Of a stretch of 9,304 nt of DNA, positions 1 to 7,575 are shown piece after piece; within the stretch, counting starts at the first letter, position 1; the number at the start of each line of letters is the position of its first letter. This DNA is from Acidobacteriota bacterium (lineage in GTDB: Bacteria; Acidobacteriota; Terriglobia; Acidiferrales; UBA7541). The notes beneath the pieces are model-generated. The model was not told where the DNA came from. It made no database searches and was given only the letters and a program-made list of their open reading frames with translations. The stretch is taken from contig QHYP01000228.1 in the NCBI GenBank assembly GCA_003224195.1, positions 1 to 9,304 of the forward strand. The letters are read 5' to 3'. A program made the position numbers and the translations under genes.

Positions 1-944
1 CACAGGTCGTGTCTGACGCCCTGAAAATGCCAAATCCTCTCGCCCGTTTCCGCGTTCAGTGCAATCAGGCAGTCCGCGAACAGATTGTCTCCCGCTCGAT
101 CGGCGCCATAGAAATCGAAAGCTGCGGAACCCGTGGGAACGTAGACGATGCCGCGCTTGAAATCGACGGCCATCCCCGCCCAATTATTTGCTGCGCCGCT
201 GGTTTTCCAGGCTTCCTTCGGCCATGTTTCGTACCCGAACTCCGCGGTGTGCGGGATGGTATGAAACGCCCAGCGGAGCTGGCCCGTGCGCACGTCGTAG
301 GCGCGAATGTCGCCCGGAGGCGCAGGCAGGGTTTCCGGTTCGCGGCCGCCTACAATCAGCACATCCTTATAAATGACGCCCGGGCTCGTCAAAGTGATTG
401 ATTGCGCCTCAGGCTTGCGTCCGAGGTCCTCTCGCAGGTCGATGCGGCCGTTTTTCCCGAAGCTTGCGATTCGTGTTCCCGTGCTCGCGTCCAGCGCATA
501 AACAAAGTTCATCATGCCGGCGAGTACTCGCTTGTCTTTGCCGCTCGCCCAGTAAGCCACCCCGCGGTCCGGCTGCGTCCCGCGAATGCCGGAGTCGAAC
601 TTCCAGCGGAGCCTGTCGGTCACGGCGTCTAACGCGATCACCTTCTGTGAAGGCGTGAGCGCGTACAAAACTCCCTCCACAATAATGGGGCTCGTTTGCA
701 GCCCTCCGTTTTCCCCAGTGTCGAAAGTCCAGGCAACCTCAAGGTGCTTTACATTTGCGCGATTGACCTGCGTCAGAGGCGAATAGTGCTGGTTTCCGGG
801 ATCGCCCCCATACACGGGCCAATCGCGCTGTTCCGGCGTCGAGTTCGGCGCTACCTCGGATGTTACGGAGATTGGGGCGAGCGGGGAGTGCGCAAGGGCA
901 ATCACGCAGACGGCAAGCAGCGCGCAATTGGCGAAGACCCTCAT
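1..944 (-). CDS. PQQ-dependent dehydrogenase (quinoprotein glucose dehydrogenase-like), N-terminal part, runs off the left edge
   Basis: The reverse strand reads as one open frame of 314 codons from the ATG at 942-944 to the window edge; the C-terminal half is missing. The product is a beta-propeller quinoprotein, which in this family oxidises sugars or alcohols in the periplasm with PQQ and passes electrons to the respiratory chain. Visible family signatures are DWPVYGGDPGNQHYSPL at residues 41-57, AWTFDTGE at 71-78, GDIRAYDVRTGQLRW at 211-225, and NNWAGMAVDFKRGIVYVPTG at 253-272, followed by DFYGADRAGDNLFADCLIAL at 277-296. The first 20 or so residues are hydrophobic, fitting export, though no clean cleavage site is obvious. 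The start lies 9 bases after the stop of the hydrolase gene with no strong Shine-Dalgarno, so coupled translation within one transcript is likely. The substrate cannot be told from this half, and any C-terminal cytochrome c domain would lie outside the window. Confidence 0.9.
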   Translation of the reverse strand, partial: MRVFANCALLAVCVIALAHSPLAPISVTSEVAPNSTPEQRDWPVYGGDPGNQHYSPLTQVNRANVKHLEVAWTFDTGENGGLQTSPIIVEGVLYALTPSQKVIALDAVTDRLRWKFDSGIRGTQPDRGVAYWASGKDKRVLAGMMNFVYALDASTGTRIASFGKNGRIDLREDLGRKPEAQSITLTSPGVIYKDVLIVGGREPETLPAPPGDIRAYDVRTGQLRWAFHTIPHTAEFGYETWPKEAWKTSGAANNWAGMAVDFKRGIVYVPTGSAAFDFYGADRAGDNLFADCLIALNAETGERIWHFQGVRHDL

Positions 945-953
945 GTTCGCCGG

Positions 954-2714
954 TCACTGCACGAGGGGCAGCATAAGCGCCGAAGGATGCTCCCGGTCGT
1001 GGTAGATCGCGTTCGTTGCTTTCACCATCCGCGTCGCCCGCGCCTGTTCCTCGCCGGTATTCATGTTCCGGTCGAAACGCGGAAAATTGCTGCTCGAAAT
1101 CTCCAGCCGCAGCTTGTGTCCCGCTAGAAAAACATTGCTCGTCGCCCACAGGTCCACCGTCACGTGATAAACCTGGCCGGGATTCGCCAATTCCGGCTTC
1201 TCCTGGGAGTTGCGGTAGCGCAGCCGCAGAATTCCTTCCGTCAAATTCTGCGCGTAGCCATTGGGCCATACATCCACGAGCTTTGCCGTGAAATCCGTGT
1301 CCACAGCCGAGGTGCTGGCAAACAGGTCGAGCGACACCGGCCCGGTGACTTCCGTATCCTGCGCAAGCGCCCCCGTCGTGAAAACCAGAACATCGCTGCG
1401 CCCTTCCGCCGGCCTCTGGTCTTCCGGGCCGATCCCCGTCGGCAGCGCGCCGCAGCAGAGCGGCCCGCCAATCGTCGGCGCCGCATCCGCCGGATCGTAA
1501 ACGTATTTGTCTGGAGGCTCATTCGCCGGCGCGTTTGTGTTTAATGTCCCATTGCCGCTAAGCCCGTTTGCTGCGCCCGCCGAATGCAGGTAATAACGTG
1601 TGCTCTTCGCGCGCGACGGCGGCCAGTCGTCTTCATCGCGCCAGATGTTTTTCCCCAGCACAAAAATCTTCACCGGCTTTTCGTTCTCGATTCCGTTCTT
1701 CTCTCCCTTCAACAGCGAGTCGTACCAGCGCACCATCAATTCTTCTGCGTCGAGCGGCGCCTTCTCCCCGAAATCCACGTCGCCGACCTTGCGGCCTCCA
1801 CCGGCGTGACCCCCGATCTCCACCAGCAGCCGCTGCCCGCGCCGCGATTCTTCGCTGCCCGCTTCGCTTTTGAGGCGCACGTAATTCCGCAGCGAGCCGC
1901 CTTGAAAAATGTCGTACCACGCGGCAATCGAAAACACGGGCACGCGAATCTGTTTGTAGTGCTCCTCGATCGACCACTGCTTCCAGTACTCGTCGTAATT
2001 CGGATGCGCCAGCCAGTCTCTGAAATACGTCGCTACGCCTTCCCCAGCGGGCGCCTCGAGCACGGGATAGGCCGTGAGCGGCAGAATGCTGGTCCAGAGC
2101 AGCGCGTTGCCGCTCGATTCCACGCGGCGCCGCATCGTGTTCATCGCCAGGCCCGTCGCCCACGACTCGTTGAACCACTGCTCGAACGCTCCGCCCTGAT
2201 ACGTCCAGCCGTCGTGATAATTCGACGCTGTCACCACCGGGCAGATGCCCGTCAGGTGGGGCGGTGAGGCGATTGCCGCCAGGTATTGCGTGGCGCCGAC
2301 GTACGAGCCGCCGAACATCCCCACTTTTCCATCGGAGTAGGGCAGCGCCGCTGCCCACTCGATCGTGTCGTAGCCGTCTTGCGATTCGTACTTGAAGGGA
2401 TACCACTCACCTTCCGAGCGGAAGCGTCCCCTCACGTCTTGGATGATGACGACGTAGCCGCGCTGCGCCGCCTTCACGCCGAAAGAAAGCGAGCCTGTCT
2501 TGTCATAGGGTGTGCGCTGCAGAAGGACGGGAAATTTCCCCTCAGCCTTGGGACGATAAATGTCCGCGCGCAACGTGACGCCGTCGCGCATCTTTGCCGG
2601 GACGTCGCGCTCGACGATGATCTCGTACGGCCCGGCGGCTCGCGCCGGCGCGCCGCAGATTACCGTTGATACGAGGAATCCGAGCAAACTTAATCGTAGC
2701 CGGTGTGCGAGCAT
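954..2714 (-). CDS. CocE/NonD family (peptidase S15-like) secreted alpha/beta hydrolase
   Basis: The 586-residue product is a complete S15-type hydrolase, a family that includes cocaine esterase, X-Pro dipeptidyl peptidases and glutaryl-7-ACA acylases. It cleaves ester or amide bonds, but the substrate cannot be read from sequence. An N-terminal signal peptide is visible (hydrophobic residues 8-20, likely cleavage after ARA at about 27), so the enzyme acts outside the cytoplasm. The nucleophile elbow GGSYVG places the catalytic Ser at 137. The likely Asp is D268 in AAWYDIF and the likely His is H303 in IGGHAGG, followed by the family-typical VGDVDFG. The C-terminal jelly-roll domain is recognised by VTGPVSLDLFASTSAVDTDF (457-476) and LVDVWPNGYAQNLTEGILR (479-497). 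The ATG at 2714 is supported by GAGGAA seven bases upstream. The gene has a promoter-like sequence just before it and runs almost directly into the PQQ dehydrogenase, so the two probably form a unit. Confidence 0.92.
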   Translation of the reverse strand: MLAHRLRLSLLGFLVSTVICGAPARAAGPYEIIVERDVPAKMRDGVTLRADIYRPKAEGKFPVLLQRTPYDKTGSLSFGVKAAQRGYVVIIQDVRGRFRSEGEWYPFKYESQDGYDTIEWAAALPYSDGKVGMFGGSYVGATQYLAAIASPPHLTGICPVVTASNYHDGWTYQGGAFEQWFNESWATGLAMNTMRRRVESSGNALLWTSILPLTAYPVLEAPAGEGVATYFRDWLAHPNYDEYWKQWSIEEHYKQIRVPVFSIAAWYDIFQGGSLRNYVRLKSEAGSEESRRGQRLLVEIGGHAGGGRKVGDVDFGEKAPLDAEELMVRWYDSLLKGEKNGIENEKPVKIFVLGKNIWRDEDDWPPSRAKSTRYYLHSAGAANGLSGNGTLNTNAPANEPPDKYVYDPADAAPTIGGPLCCGALPTGIGPEDQRPAEGRSDVLVFTTGALAQDTEVTGPVSLDLFASTSAVDTDFTAKLVDVWPNGYAQNLTEGILRLRYRNSQEKPELANPGQVYHVTVDLWATSNVFLAGHKLRLEISSSNFPRFDRNMNTGEEQARATRMVKATNAIYHDREHPSALMLPLVQ

Positions 2715-2734
2715 GATTTTTTCCTCGGGCGCGC

Positions 2735-2763
2735 ATACTAGGCCGCTCCCGCGCGCGAGTCAA
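2735..2763 (-). promoter_or_regulatory. Sigma-70-like promoter of the hydrolase / PQQ dehydrogenase unit
   Basis: On the minus strand TTGACT (2763-2758) and TAGTAT (2740-2735) are separated by exactly 17 bases. This matches the -35 consensus at five of six positions and the -10 consensus at four of six. The expected start of transcription, about seven bases on, is near 2728. That leaves a very short leader just covering the GAGGAA ribosome site before the ATG at 2714. It lies in the 104-base gap after the exosortase gene, where I see no terminator, so read-through from the exosortase operon remains possible. Confidence 0.6.
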
Positions 2764-2818
2764 TACGCAAGGACCGCAGCGGAATGTGCGCGAAGAGCTT
2801 AGCGAACAGCGGTAAGTC

Positions 2819-4375
2819 TCAATGGGGTTTAGCCTGGGCCGCGCGCAGGCTCGCTTCCAGCGAAACATGGCTCAAGAAATCCTTCAGGACCGTTTCCGTC
2901 TGCGGTCCCGGCGTCCCGGCATCCGTAGCCAGTGCAATCGCCGCGGAGCCCGCGCGGCTGCCGAACAGCCGGGCCTTCGCGAGCAACAGCTTTGCCGCGT
3001 AATCGCTTTCGGTGTATGTTCCATCCACCCAATACCAGCTCCAAATCATCAAGGACCTCTCCGCGGAGCGGATGAACGTCACGTGCGCTCGGAATGTGTG
3101 TCCGGCGGCTTCCAGTGCAATATTTCCTTCGCGCGCGCGCCACCATTCCGGTTTGTCGAACAGACGATTCGAGGAACTGCCCAGCTTCGTTCCGCGCTGG
3201 TTGGGAGCGTAGTGCGCCACGTAGAGCTTCACCGCATGATCACCGGATTCGTAATTCTGAATGATTTCTGAGCTAGGCTCGAGATAGAAAGGTCTCCAGT
3301 CCGTTGAGTCCCAATCGACTGGCTTCCAAGGCGGCGAGACTCCCGGTGGTTTGAGTTCGCCGGCCGCTGATCCGGCAAGCTGGTTCCAAATCAAATGCGC
3401 GGATATCGGTGGGACTCCCAATATTGCAATTGCAAGGACCGCGCTCATACCGCTTCGCGGCAAGGAAGAAAGCCCATAGGAGCTTGCCGGCCCCTGCGAA
3501 ACAGGAGCGCTCGCCCCCGGCGGGTGGACCGCAACTTCTGCTGAGTCCAGCTTTGGTTTCTCACGCCAGCGCAGCCCCAAGGCCAGCAACACGGCAGTGA
3601 CTATCGAGAAGAAGAGAAACCCGGCAAGCACATGGTCGACTCCGACGGCAACCCGGCTCCCGCCAAGATAGCCGAGGAGAATGATTCCGTAGACGCGTAC
3701 CCCATTGGCGAGGATCGGCACCACGGCGGAAGCTAGGAGGAAGCTCACGCGGCGCACCCAACTCCGGTACGCCAATCCCGCAAAGAGAAACCCCACAACA
3801 AGCGACGCGTAAAGGTACCGCACGCCGCTGCAGGCTTCCGCCACTTCCCATCTGCCTTGAGGGACGGAGATGTATCGTCCTTCCAGCAAAACGGGAATCC
3901 GAGAAAAATCCAGCAGCTTCACGGCAAACTGCGCAGTGAAATCCTGCAGCGCTGGAATCAGCCCGTCGCCCATCGGAATGGCAAACAGCAGGAACGCCAG
4001 CGGCATCAGAAGAGCTTTGGCCGCTCCGGTGCCCACCTGCGACCAGATTAGAACGATGAGCATCGTCACAAGACAGAACTGCTGGAGGGCATCCGTCGCG
4101 GTCAACTGTCCGAGCAGCCAGCCGAAGCCAAGCGCGGCCAATACGGGAAGCGCCCAAAACTCGGGCGCCGGGTGCAGTTCCGCCAAGCGCTTCCGGCGCG
4201 ACCAGACAAGATAGGCAGCGCAAGGGATTATTACGGCCCCGTACGAGTAGGTGCTTGTGCGCCACATGGCCACCAGCGAGACCACCGTCGGCCAGTACAG
4301 GAGGAAGAGAAGAGCGCTCGAGCAGAACAGGATCGCGCCGGCGCTTCGCCACGTGGAGGAAGCTGGGCTGGTCAC
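2819..4375 (-). CDS. xrt: Exosortase fused to an EpsI-family C-terminal domain
   Basis: The 518-residue product is a polytopic inner-membrane exosortase, the enzyme thought to cleave PEP-CTERM tails and transfer the protein to a cell-surface acceptor. Residues 12-270 form about eight membrane segments. The catalytic set is visible: Cys182 in EACSGVRYLYA, Arg227 in ILANGVRVYGI, and His248 in GVDHVLAGFLFF. After a Pro/Ser-rich linker (275-307) comes one more membrane helix (about 309-327). It is followed by an extracytoplasmic EpsI-type domain (about 340-500) containing LYVAHYAPNQRGTKLGSSSN and the Trp-rich WSWYWVDGTYTESDYAAKLL. In many other loci EpsI is a separate gene, so this is the fused form. 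The start is GTG, fixed by AAGGAG five bases upstream. It follows the TPR gene by 58 bases, which suggests one operon. The class resembles XrtA/EpsH-type enzymes, but I did not assign a subtype. Confidence 0.93.
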   Translation of the reverse strand: MTSPASSTWRSAGAILFCSSALLFLLYWPTVVSLVAMWRTSTYSYGAVIIPCAAYLVWSRRKRLAELHPAPEFWALPVLAALGFGWLLGQLTATDALQQFCLVTMLIVLIWSQVGTGAAKALLMPLAFLLFAIPMGDGLIPALQDFTAQFAVKLLDFSRIPVLLEGRYISVPQGRWEVAEACSGVRYLYASLVVGFLFAGLAYRSWVRRVSFLLASAVVPILANGVRVYGIILLGYLGGSRVAVGVDHVLAGFLFFSIVTAVLLALGLRWREKPKLDSAEVAVHPPGASAPVSQGPASSYGLSSLPRSGMSAVLAIAILGVPPISAHLIWNQLAGSAAGELKPPGVSPPWKPVDWDSTDWRPFYLEPSSEIIQNYESGDHAVKLYVAHYAPNQRGTKLGSSSNRLFDKPEWWRAREGNIALEAAGHTFRAHVTFIRSAERSLMIWSWYWVDGTYTESDYAAKLLLAKARLFGSRAGSAAIALATDAGTPGPQTETVLKDFLSHVSLEASLRAAQAKPH

Positions 4376-4380
4376 TCGGT

Positions 4381-4392
4381 CTCCTTTCCTCC
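4381..4392 (-). promoter_or_regulatory. Strong ribosome binding site deciding the GTG start of the exosortase
   Basis: On the minus strand GGAGGAAAGGAG ends five bases before the GTG at 4375. It contains two Shine-Dalgarno cores in tandem, GGAGG and AAGGAG. The site makes the GTG start convincing even though it is not ATG, and it argues for efficient independent translation of the exosortase despite the frameshift in the gene upstream. Confidence 0.75.
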
Positions 4393-4433
4393 GGGAATCC
4401 CGCGCCGCTTTTCGCGGAATTCGGTCGCGTAGC

Positions 4434-4871
4434 TCACGATGGAGGGGTGTTTAGCTCAGCCAATGCTCGGCGGATTTCCTCCGCCCGTGGAGACTTCGGA
4501 TCGAGTTGCAGCGCGCGCTGAAAACTGTTTTTGGCCTGCGCTACTTTCTTTGTCTTCTGGTAGACCAGCCCCAGATGGTAGTAGTACGTGGCGTTTTGCG
4601 GCGCCTTTTTCACGGCTTCTTGCAGCAAGGGAAGAGCGGAGTTGTAGCTGCCCATTTTGTAGTAAGCCCACGCGAGAGTGTCGGCGGCGTTCGGCGATTG
4701 CGGCATACCGTCGTGCGCAATCTGCGCGAGCGAGAGTGCGTCGTTGATATCGCCGCCGTGCTCGAGTAGCAGGTAACTCAGGTTGTTGGCGGCGGCGGAC
4801 TGGTCTGGCTGGAGCTTGAGCGCCTTGCGGTAGAGGTCCTGCGCTTTCTGCCAATTGCCGCGGTGTTCCTC
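4434..4871 (-). pseudogene. Out-of-frame C-terminal TPR segment of the same lipoprotein gene
   Basis: In the -1 frame, from about 4871 to the TGA at 4434-4436, the reverse strand encodes about 145 residues that continue the upstream repeats. It opens with EEHRGNWQKAQDLYRKALKL, passes through NNLSYLLLEHGGDINDALSL, and ends in GLVYQKTKKVAQAKNSFQRA and AELNTPPS. The repeat periodicity and the junction LGA/EEHRGNW fit a single lost base (or two gained) between about 4868 and 4873. An internal ATG at 4706 could give a 90-residue piece, but it lies within a repeat and I see no reason to treat it as a true start. The cause may be a real mutation or a sequencing or assembly error. I find no slippery heptamer in the right frame to suggest programmed shifting. 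Confidence 0.8.
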
Positions 4872-6721
4872 GCTCCAAGAAAAACATACGGCTGTGCGTC
4901 GCCCGCATTGGCTTGCATCGCGTGTTCATAGGCGGACGCGGCCTGGTCAAGCTGCCCGGATGCCTCTTGCGCTTGACCCAGAAGCAGAGACGCGCTCAAG
5001 TTCTTCGGGTCGAGCTCCAGTGCTTTCGTGAGTGCCGCCGCGGCTTCCGCAGTCTTATGATCGGCCAGCAAGGTTTTCCCCAGAAGATACTGGAAGCTGC
5101 TCTGATCCGGCACTCTGGCTACCTGCGCTTCCACGCGCTGCCGCGCCTTCACCGGCTGCTTCTGCAGCAAGAACTGAGTCACGAGTCCCTGCAATGCTTC
5201 GGGCGACCTGGGATCCTGCGCGAGCGCCTGCTCGTAGAAATTTTCGGCTTCCGCAAAACGCTGCTGTGTTAAAGAAATGTCGCCGAGCCGCGTATAAGCC
5301 ATGGCATTTCGCGGATCGAGTTCGATTGTCCGGCGCAGATCGCTTTCCGCTCCCGCGAACTCTCCTCTTTTCATCCTGACCAGACCGCGCGCGAGGTATC
5401 CCTGGGGTGCGGAGGGCGCGTACTTCAGCAAATCGCTCGCGCTTTGCTCGAGCTGGCGCATGTCCCCCTTGCGCAGCTCCAGCATTGCCAGGTTCTGCTG
5501 CGCTTCGAGCAGGGAGGGTTTTAATCTCACGGATTCGCGCCATTCTCTTTCCGCGCCGTCGAGATTCCCGTTCCTGAAATAAGCAAGACCTAACTGGAAG
5601 TGCGCTGCCGGGTCGTCCGGGTTGCTCCTACCGGACGCTTCGAGAACCGGCACAGCTTCGGCGAACCTCTGCTCCAGATTCAGCGTCTCCCCCTTGAGGA
5701 GCAGAGCCTCGGCGTCTTTGGAGTTTTGCTTCAGAATCTCATCGTCTAGCGCCGTGGCCTTATCGTATTGTTTGTTGCCGATCAGGAGCCCGATGTGGCG
5801 CTTCTTCACGGCGAGATCATCGGGGTGCTCCTGAGAGAGGAGAGCGAATTCGTTCAGCGCTTTTCCCGTCTCCCCGCTTGCGACGTAGAAGTCGCCGAGC
5901 AGCCGGTACGCGGCCGGATCATTCGGTATGGCCTTCTTGGCTTCCTGCAGAGTTTTTTCTGCAAGGTCCTTCTTGCCCCAGCCGAAATAGAGAGCGGAGA
6001 GAGCCGAGCGTGGGAGGGGATCGCTGTTGTCTGCCTCGATGCCGGCCCGGAATTGTGCTTCGGCATCCTGCCAGCGGCCCCGCCTCTGGTAGAAAGTTCC
6101 GAGGCCCATCCGCGCCGGCAAGAATTTTGCATCCAGCGAGACCGCCTTTTCCAGATTCTGCTCGGCCAGATTCAATTGCTGAGCCTTCTCCTGGAGCAAG
6201 CCCAGCGTCACATAGGGAGCCGGCTTATCCGGCGCCAGCTCCACGCCCCGCTGGGCCTCGTCGATGGCCAGTCGCAGGTTGCCCAGTTCTCCGTCGCTCG
6301 TGGCTAGCAAAAGCTGCGCACCGGGCTCCGTCGGGTTGTCCTCAAGTATCGATGCGGCGCGGGCCCGGGCGTCGGAAAATTGCCCCGACCGAAACAATAG
6401 ACCAGCGAAATCGAGTTGTGCTTGCCAGTTCTTGGGATCGAGCTGGACGGTCACCGCAAGCTCGCGATATGCGCTGGAGAGGAGCTTCTGTCGGAGGTAG
6501 CATCGCGCCAATTGATAATGAGCCGCCGCAAAGGAGGTGTCGACTTGAATGGCGTTCAGGAATTGAATCGTCGCTTCCTGATACTTTCCCGCTTGAAAGT
6601 ACTGCTGTCCGCTCTCGAAGTATTTCTGTTTTCGAGCATTGCTGTCGCCGCTACAGCCACCACTCGACAAGAGGACGCCTGCGATCATTAAGCACAGGCT
6701 CAGTTTGCCGGAGTTCCTCAT
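4778..6721 (-). CDS. TPR-repeat lipoprotein of an exosortase locus, frameshifted (N-terminal 617 residues in frame)
   Basis: The frame gives 647 residues, of which about 617 are genuine. The protein begins with a lipoprotein signal (residues 5-22 hydrophobic, SSGGC with Cys23 as the likely lipidated residue), so it should be anchored in an envelope membrane. From about residue 33 it is nearly all tetratricopeptide repeats of about 34 residues, for example ALNEFALLSQEHPDD and VPVLEASGRSNPDDPAAHFQ. This layout matches the PEP-CTERM-system TPR lipoprotein (PrsT-like) found beside exosortases, where a scaffold role in surface polymer or protein export is presumed. The ATG at 6721 is preceded by GAAGGAAGGG. 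After LGA (codon 617, near 4871) the frame turns into a low-complexity Arg/Ser/Pro/Thr tail of 30 residues, while the true TPR sequence continues in the -1 frame. A repaired protein would be about 762 residues. Full-length PrsT-type proteins are often somewhat longer. Confidence 0.85.
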   Translation of the reverse strand: MRNSGKLSLCLMIAGVLLSSGGCSGDSNARKQKYFESGQQYFQAGKYQEATIQFLNAIQVDTSFAAAHYQLARCYLRQKLLSSAYRELAVTVQLDPKNWQAQLDFAGLLFRSGQFSDARARAASILEDNPTEPGAQLLLATSDGELGNLRLAIDEAQRGVELAPDKPAPYVTLGLLQEKAQQLNLAEQNLEKAVSLDAKFLPARMGLGTFYQRRGRWQDAEAQFRAGIEADNSDPLPRSALSALYFGWGKKDLAEKTLQEAKKAIPNDPAAYRLLGDFYVASGETGKALNEFALLSQEHPDDLAVKKRHIGLLIGNKQYDKATALDDEILKQNSKDAEALLLKGETLNLEQRFAEAVPVLEASGRSNPDDPAAHFQLGLAYFRNGNLDGAEREWRESVRLKPSLLEAQQNLAMLELRKGDMRQLEQSASDLLKYAPSAPQGYLARGLVRMKRGEFAGAESDLRRTIELDPRNAMAYTRLGDISLTQQRFAEAENFYEQALAQDPRSPEALQGLVTQFLLQKQPVKARQRVEAQVARVPDQSSFQYLLGKTLLADHKTAEAAAALTKALELDPKNLSASLLLGQAQEASGQLDQAASAYEHAMQANAGDAQPYVFLGARNTAAIGRKRRTSTARRSSSSQTSPPPPTT

Positions 6722-6872
6722 TCCCTTCCTTCAAGTCGCCGAGCGCGGCAGAGGCAACAGAACTAATTATCCTAGCTGGATCGTAGACGCATGATGCCCA
6801 TACCAATCCGAGACCACGGAGATTATGAACTGATTCCCGGCGGGGGTGGGAGCGGCGAGCTAGGCGCGAATC

Positions 6873-6906
6873 CAAAAAACAACGGGCGCCCTGTCAAGGG
6901 CGCCCG
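6873..6906 (-). terminator. Intrinsic terminator of the PEP-CTERM gene
   Basis: Perfect 10-base inverted repeat (6883-6892 with 6897-6906) around a four-base loop. Read on the minus strand, the GC-rich stem CGGGCGCCCT is followed by TTGTTTTTT. This is a textbook rho-independent terminator, 43 bases beyond the stop of the PEP-CTERM gene. It separates that gene from the TPR/exosortase operon downstream. Confidence 0.9.
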
Positions 6907-6948
6907 CGGAGGGAAGTTTTGCCGAACATCAAATAGCTGGGGGAATGG

Positions 6949-7575
6949 CTACGTCAGAAAACGGCGCCCCAAACGCGAGAGACAAATGCCAGCCAGGCCC
7001 ACGAGCGCCAGGCCCAGCGAGCCGGGCTCGGGCACCGCACCTGTTGCACCTGTTTCTGAAACAATGAGGCCGTTGTGTGGGTCGTAATTGGCGCCAATGT
7101 GAACGTCGGAGACACCGGAAATCCACGAGGCATCCGTCAAGGTGTAGTTCCAAGTCCACGTGTAAGTCCCACCCTGTTGGATCAGTACGCCGGGTGTGGC
7201 AAATGTGCAAGCGAAGGCGCCACTATTGCTTCCACAACCGCTGTTGTTCAAGCTCGATACCGATGGAGTCCAGGTTTCAGCGTCTGGGCCCGTCACGGTT
7301 AGCCCGACAAGGTTGTTGCTTGGTGTGAAGCCGAGATCCACGCCACCTATGTGGTCATTCACTCCGGCAGTGACAGCTCCGGTAATGTGGATCGTAAGAC
7401 TCGCCGAGGTGCCTGTAATATCGAAGCTGTATGTGGCTGCGGGGCAGCCGGACTGGCCGCTACCGCAGTCAGACAGGGATAGGCTCCCCATCGTGTCCGC
7501 GTACGCGGGCCCAGCACTGAGGAAGAATACGCCGCAAAGCACTGCCACGACAAGCCACCCGAACCGTGTGATCAT
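6949..7575 (-). CDS. PEP-CTERM sorting domain-containing secreted protein
   Basis: A 208-residue exported protein and the likely substrate of the exosortase encoded two genes downstream. It has a signal peptide (hydrophobic core about residues 7-20, cleavage after AYA near 26). A beta-rich, Gly/Ser/Thr-rich body of about 150 residues follows. The classic C-terminal sorting signal ends the protein: VPEP at about 181-184, a hydrophobic helix of Leu/Gly/Ala/Val, and a basic end RLGRRFLT. Four Cys occur in the body, in DCGSGQSGC and GCGSNSGAFAC, which could form two disulfides. The body is not a family I recognise. The ATG at 7575 is preferred because GAGGGAG lies about nine bases upstream and the signal peptide starts there cleanly. 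An in-frame GTG at 7605 would add ten residues. The gene is bracketed by a sigma-54-like promoter and an intrinsic terminator, so it is probably monocistronic. Confidence 0.92.
   Translation of the reverse strand: MITRFGWLVVAVLCGVFFLSAGPAYADTMGSLSLSDCGSGQSGCPAATYSFDITGTSASLTIHITGAVTAGVNDHIGGVDLGFTPSNNLVGLTVTGPDAETWTPSVSSLNNSGCGSNSGAFACTFATPGVLIQQGGTYTWTWNYTLTDASWISGVSDVHIGANYDPHNGLIVSETGATGAVPEPGSLGLALVGLAGICLSRLGRRFLT

Noticed and set aside
4434..4706. A separate small 90-residue TPR gene
   Set aside because: The same frame continues upstream to about 4871 with matching repeats, so it is the displaced tail of the large TPR gene, not an independent gene.
4865..4885. Programmed -1 ribosomal frameshifting in the TPR gene
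   Set aside because: The T-run nearby does not form an X XXY YYZ heptamer in the correct frame and I see no clear downstream stimulatory structure. A lost base is simpler.
5878..6786. A 302-codon plus-strand open frame across the TPR gene
   Set aside because: Low-complexity Arg/Pro/Ser/Ala translation opposite clear TPR coding sequence; a shadow frame.
6722..6872. Promoter of the TPR/exosortase operon (GATAAT and CATAAT boxes; one GG-N10-GC match)
   Set aside because: Neither -10-like box has a recognisable -35 at 16-18 bases, and the GG-N10-GC match disagrees with the rest of the sigma-54 consensus. Not enough for a call.
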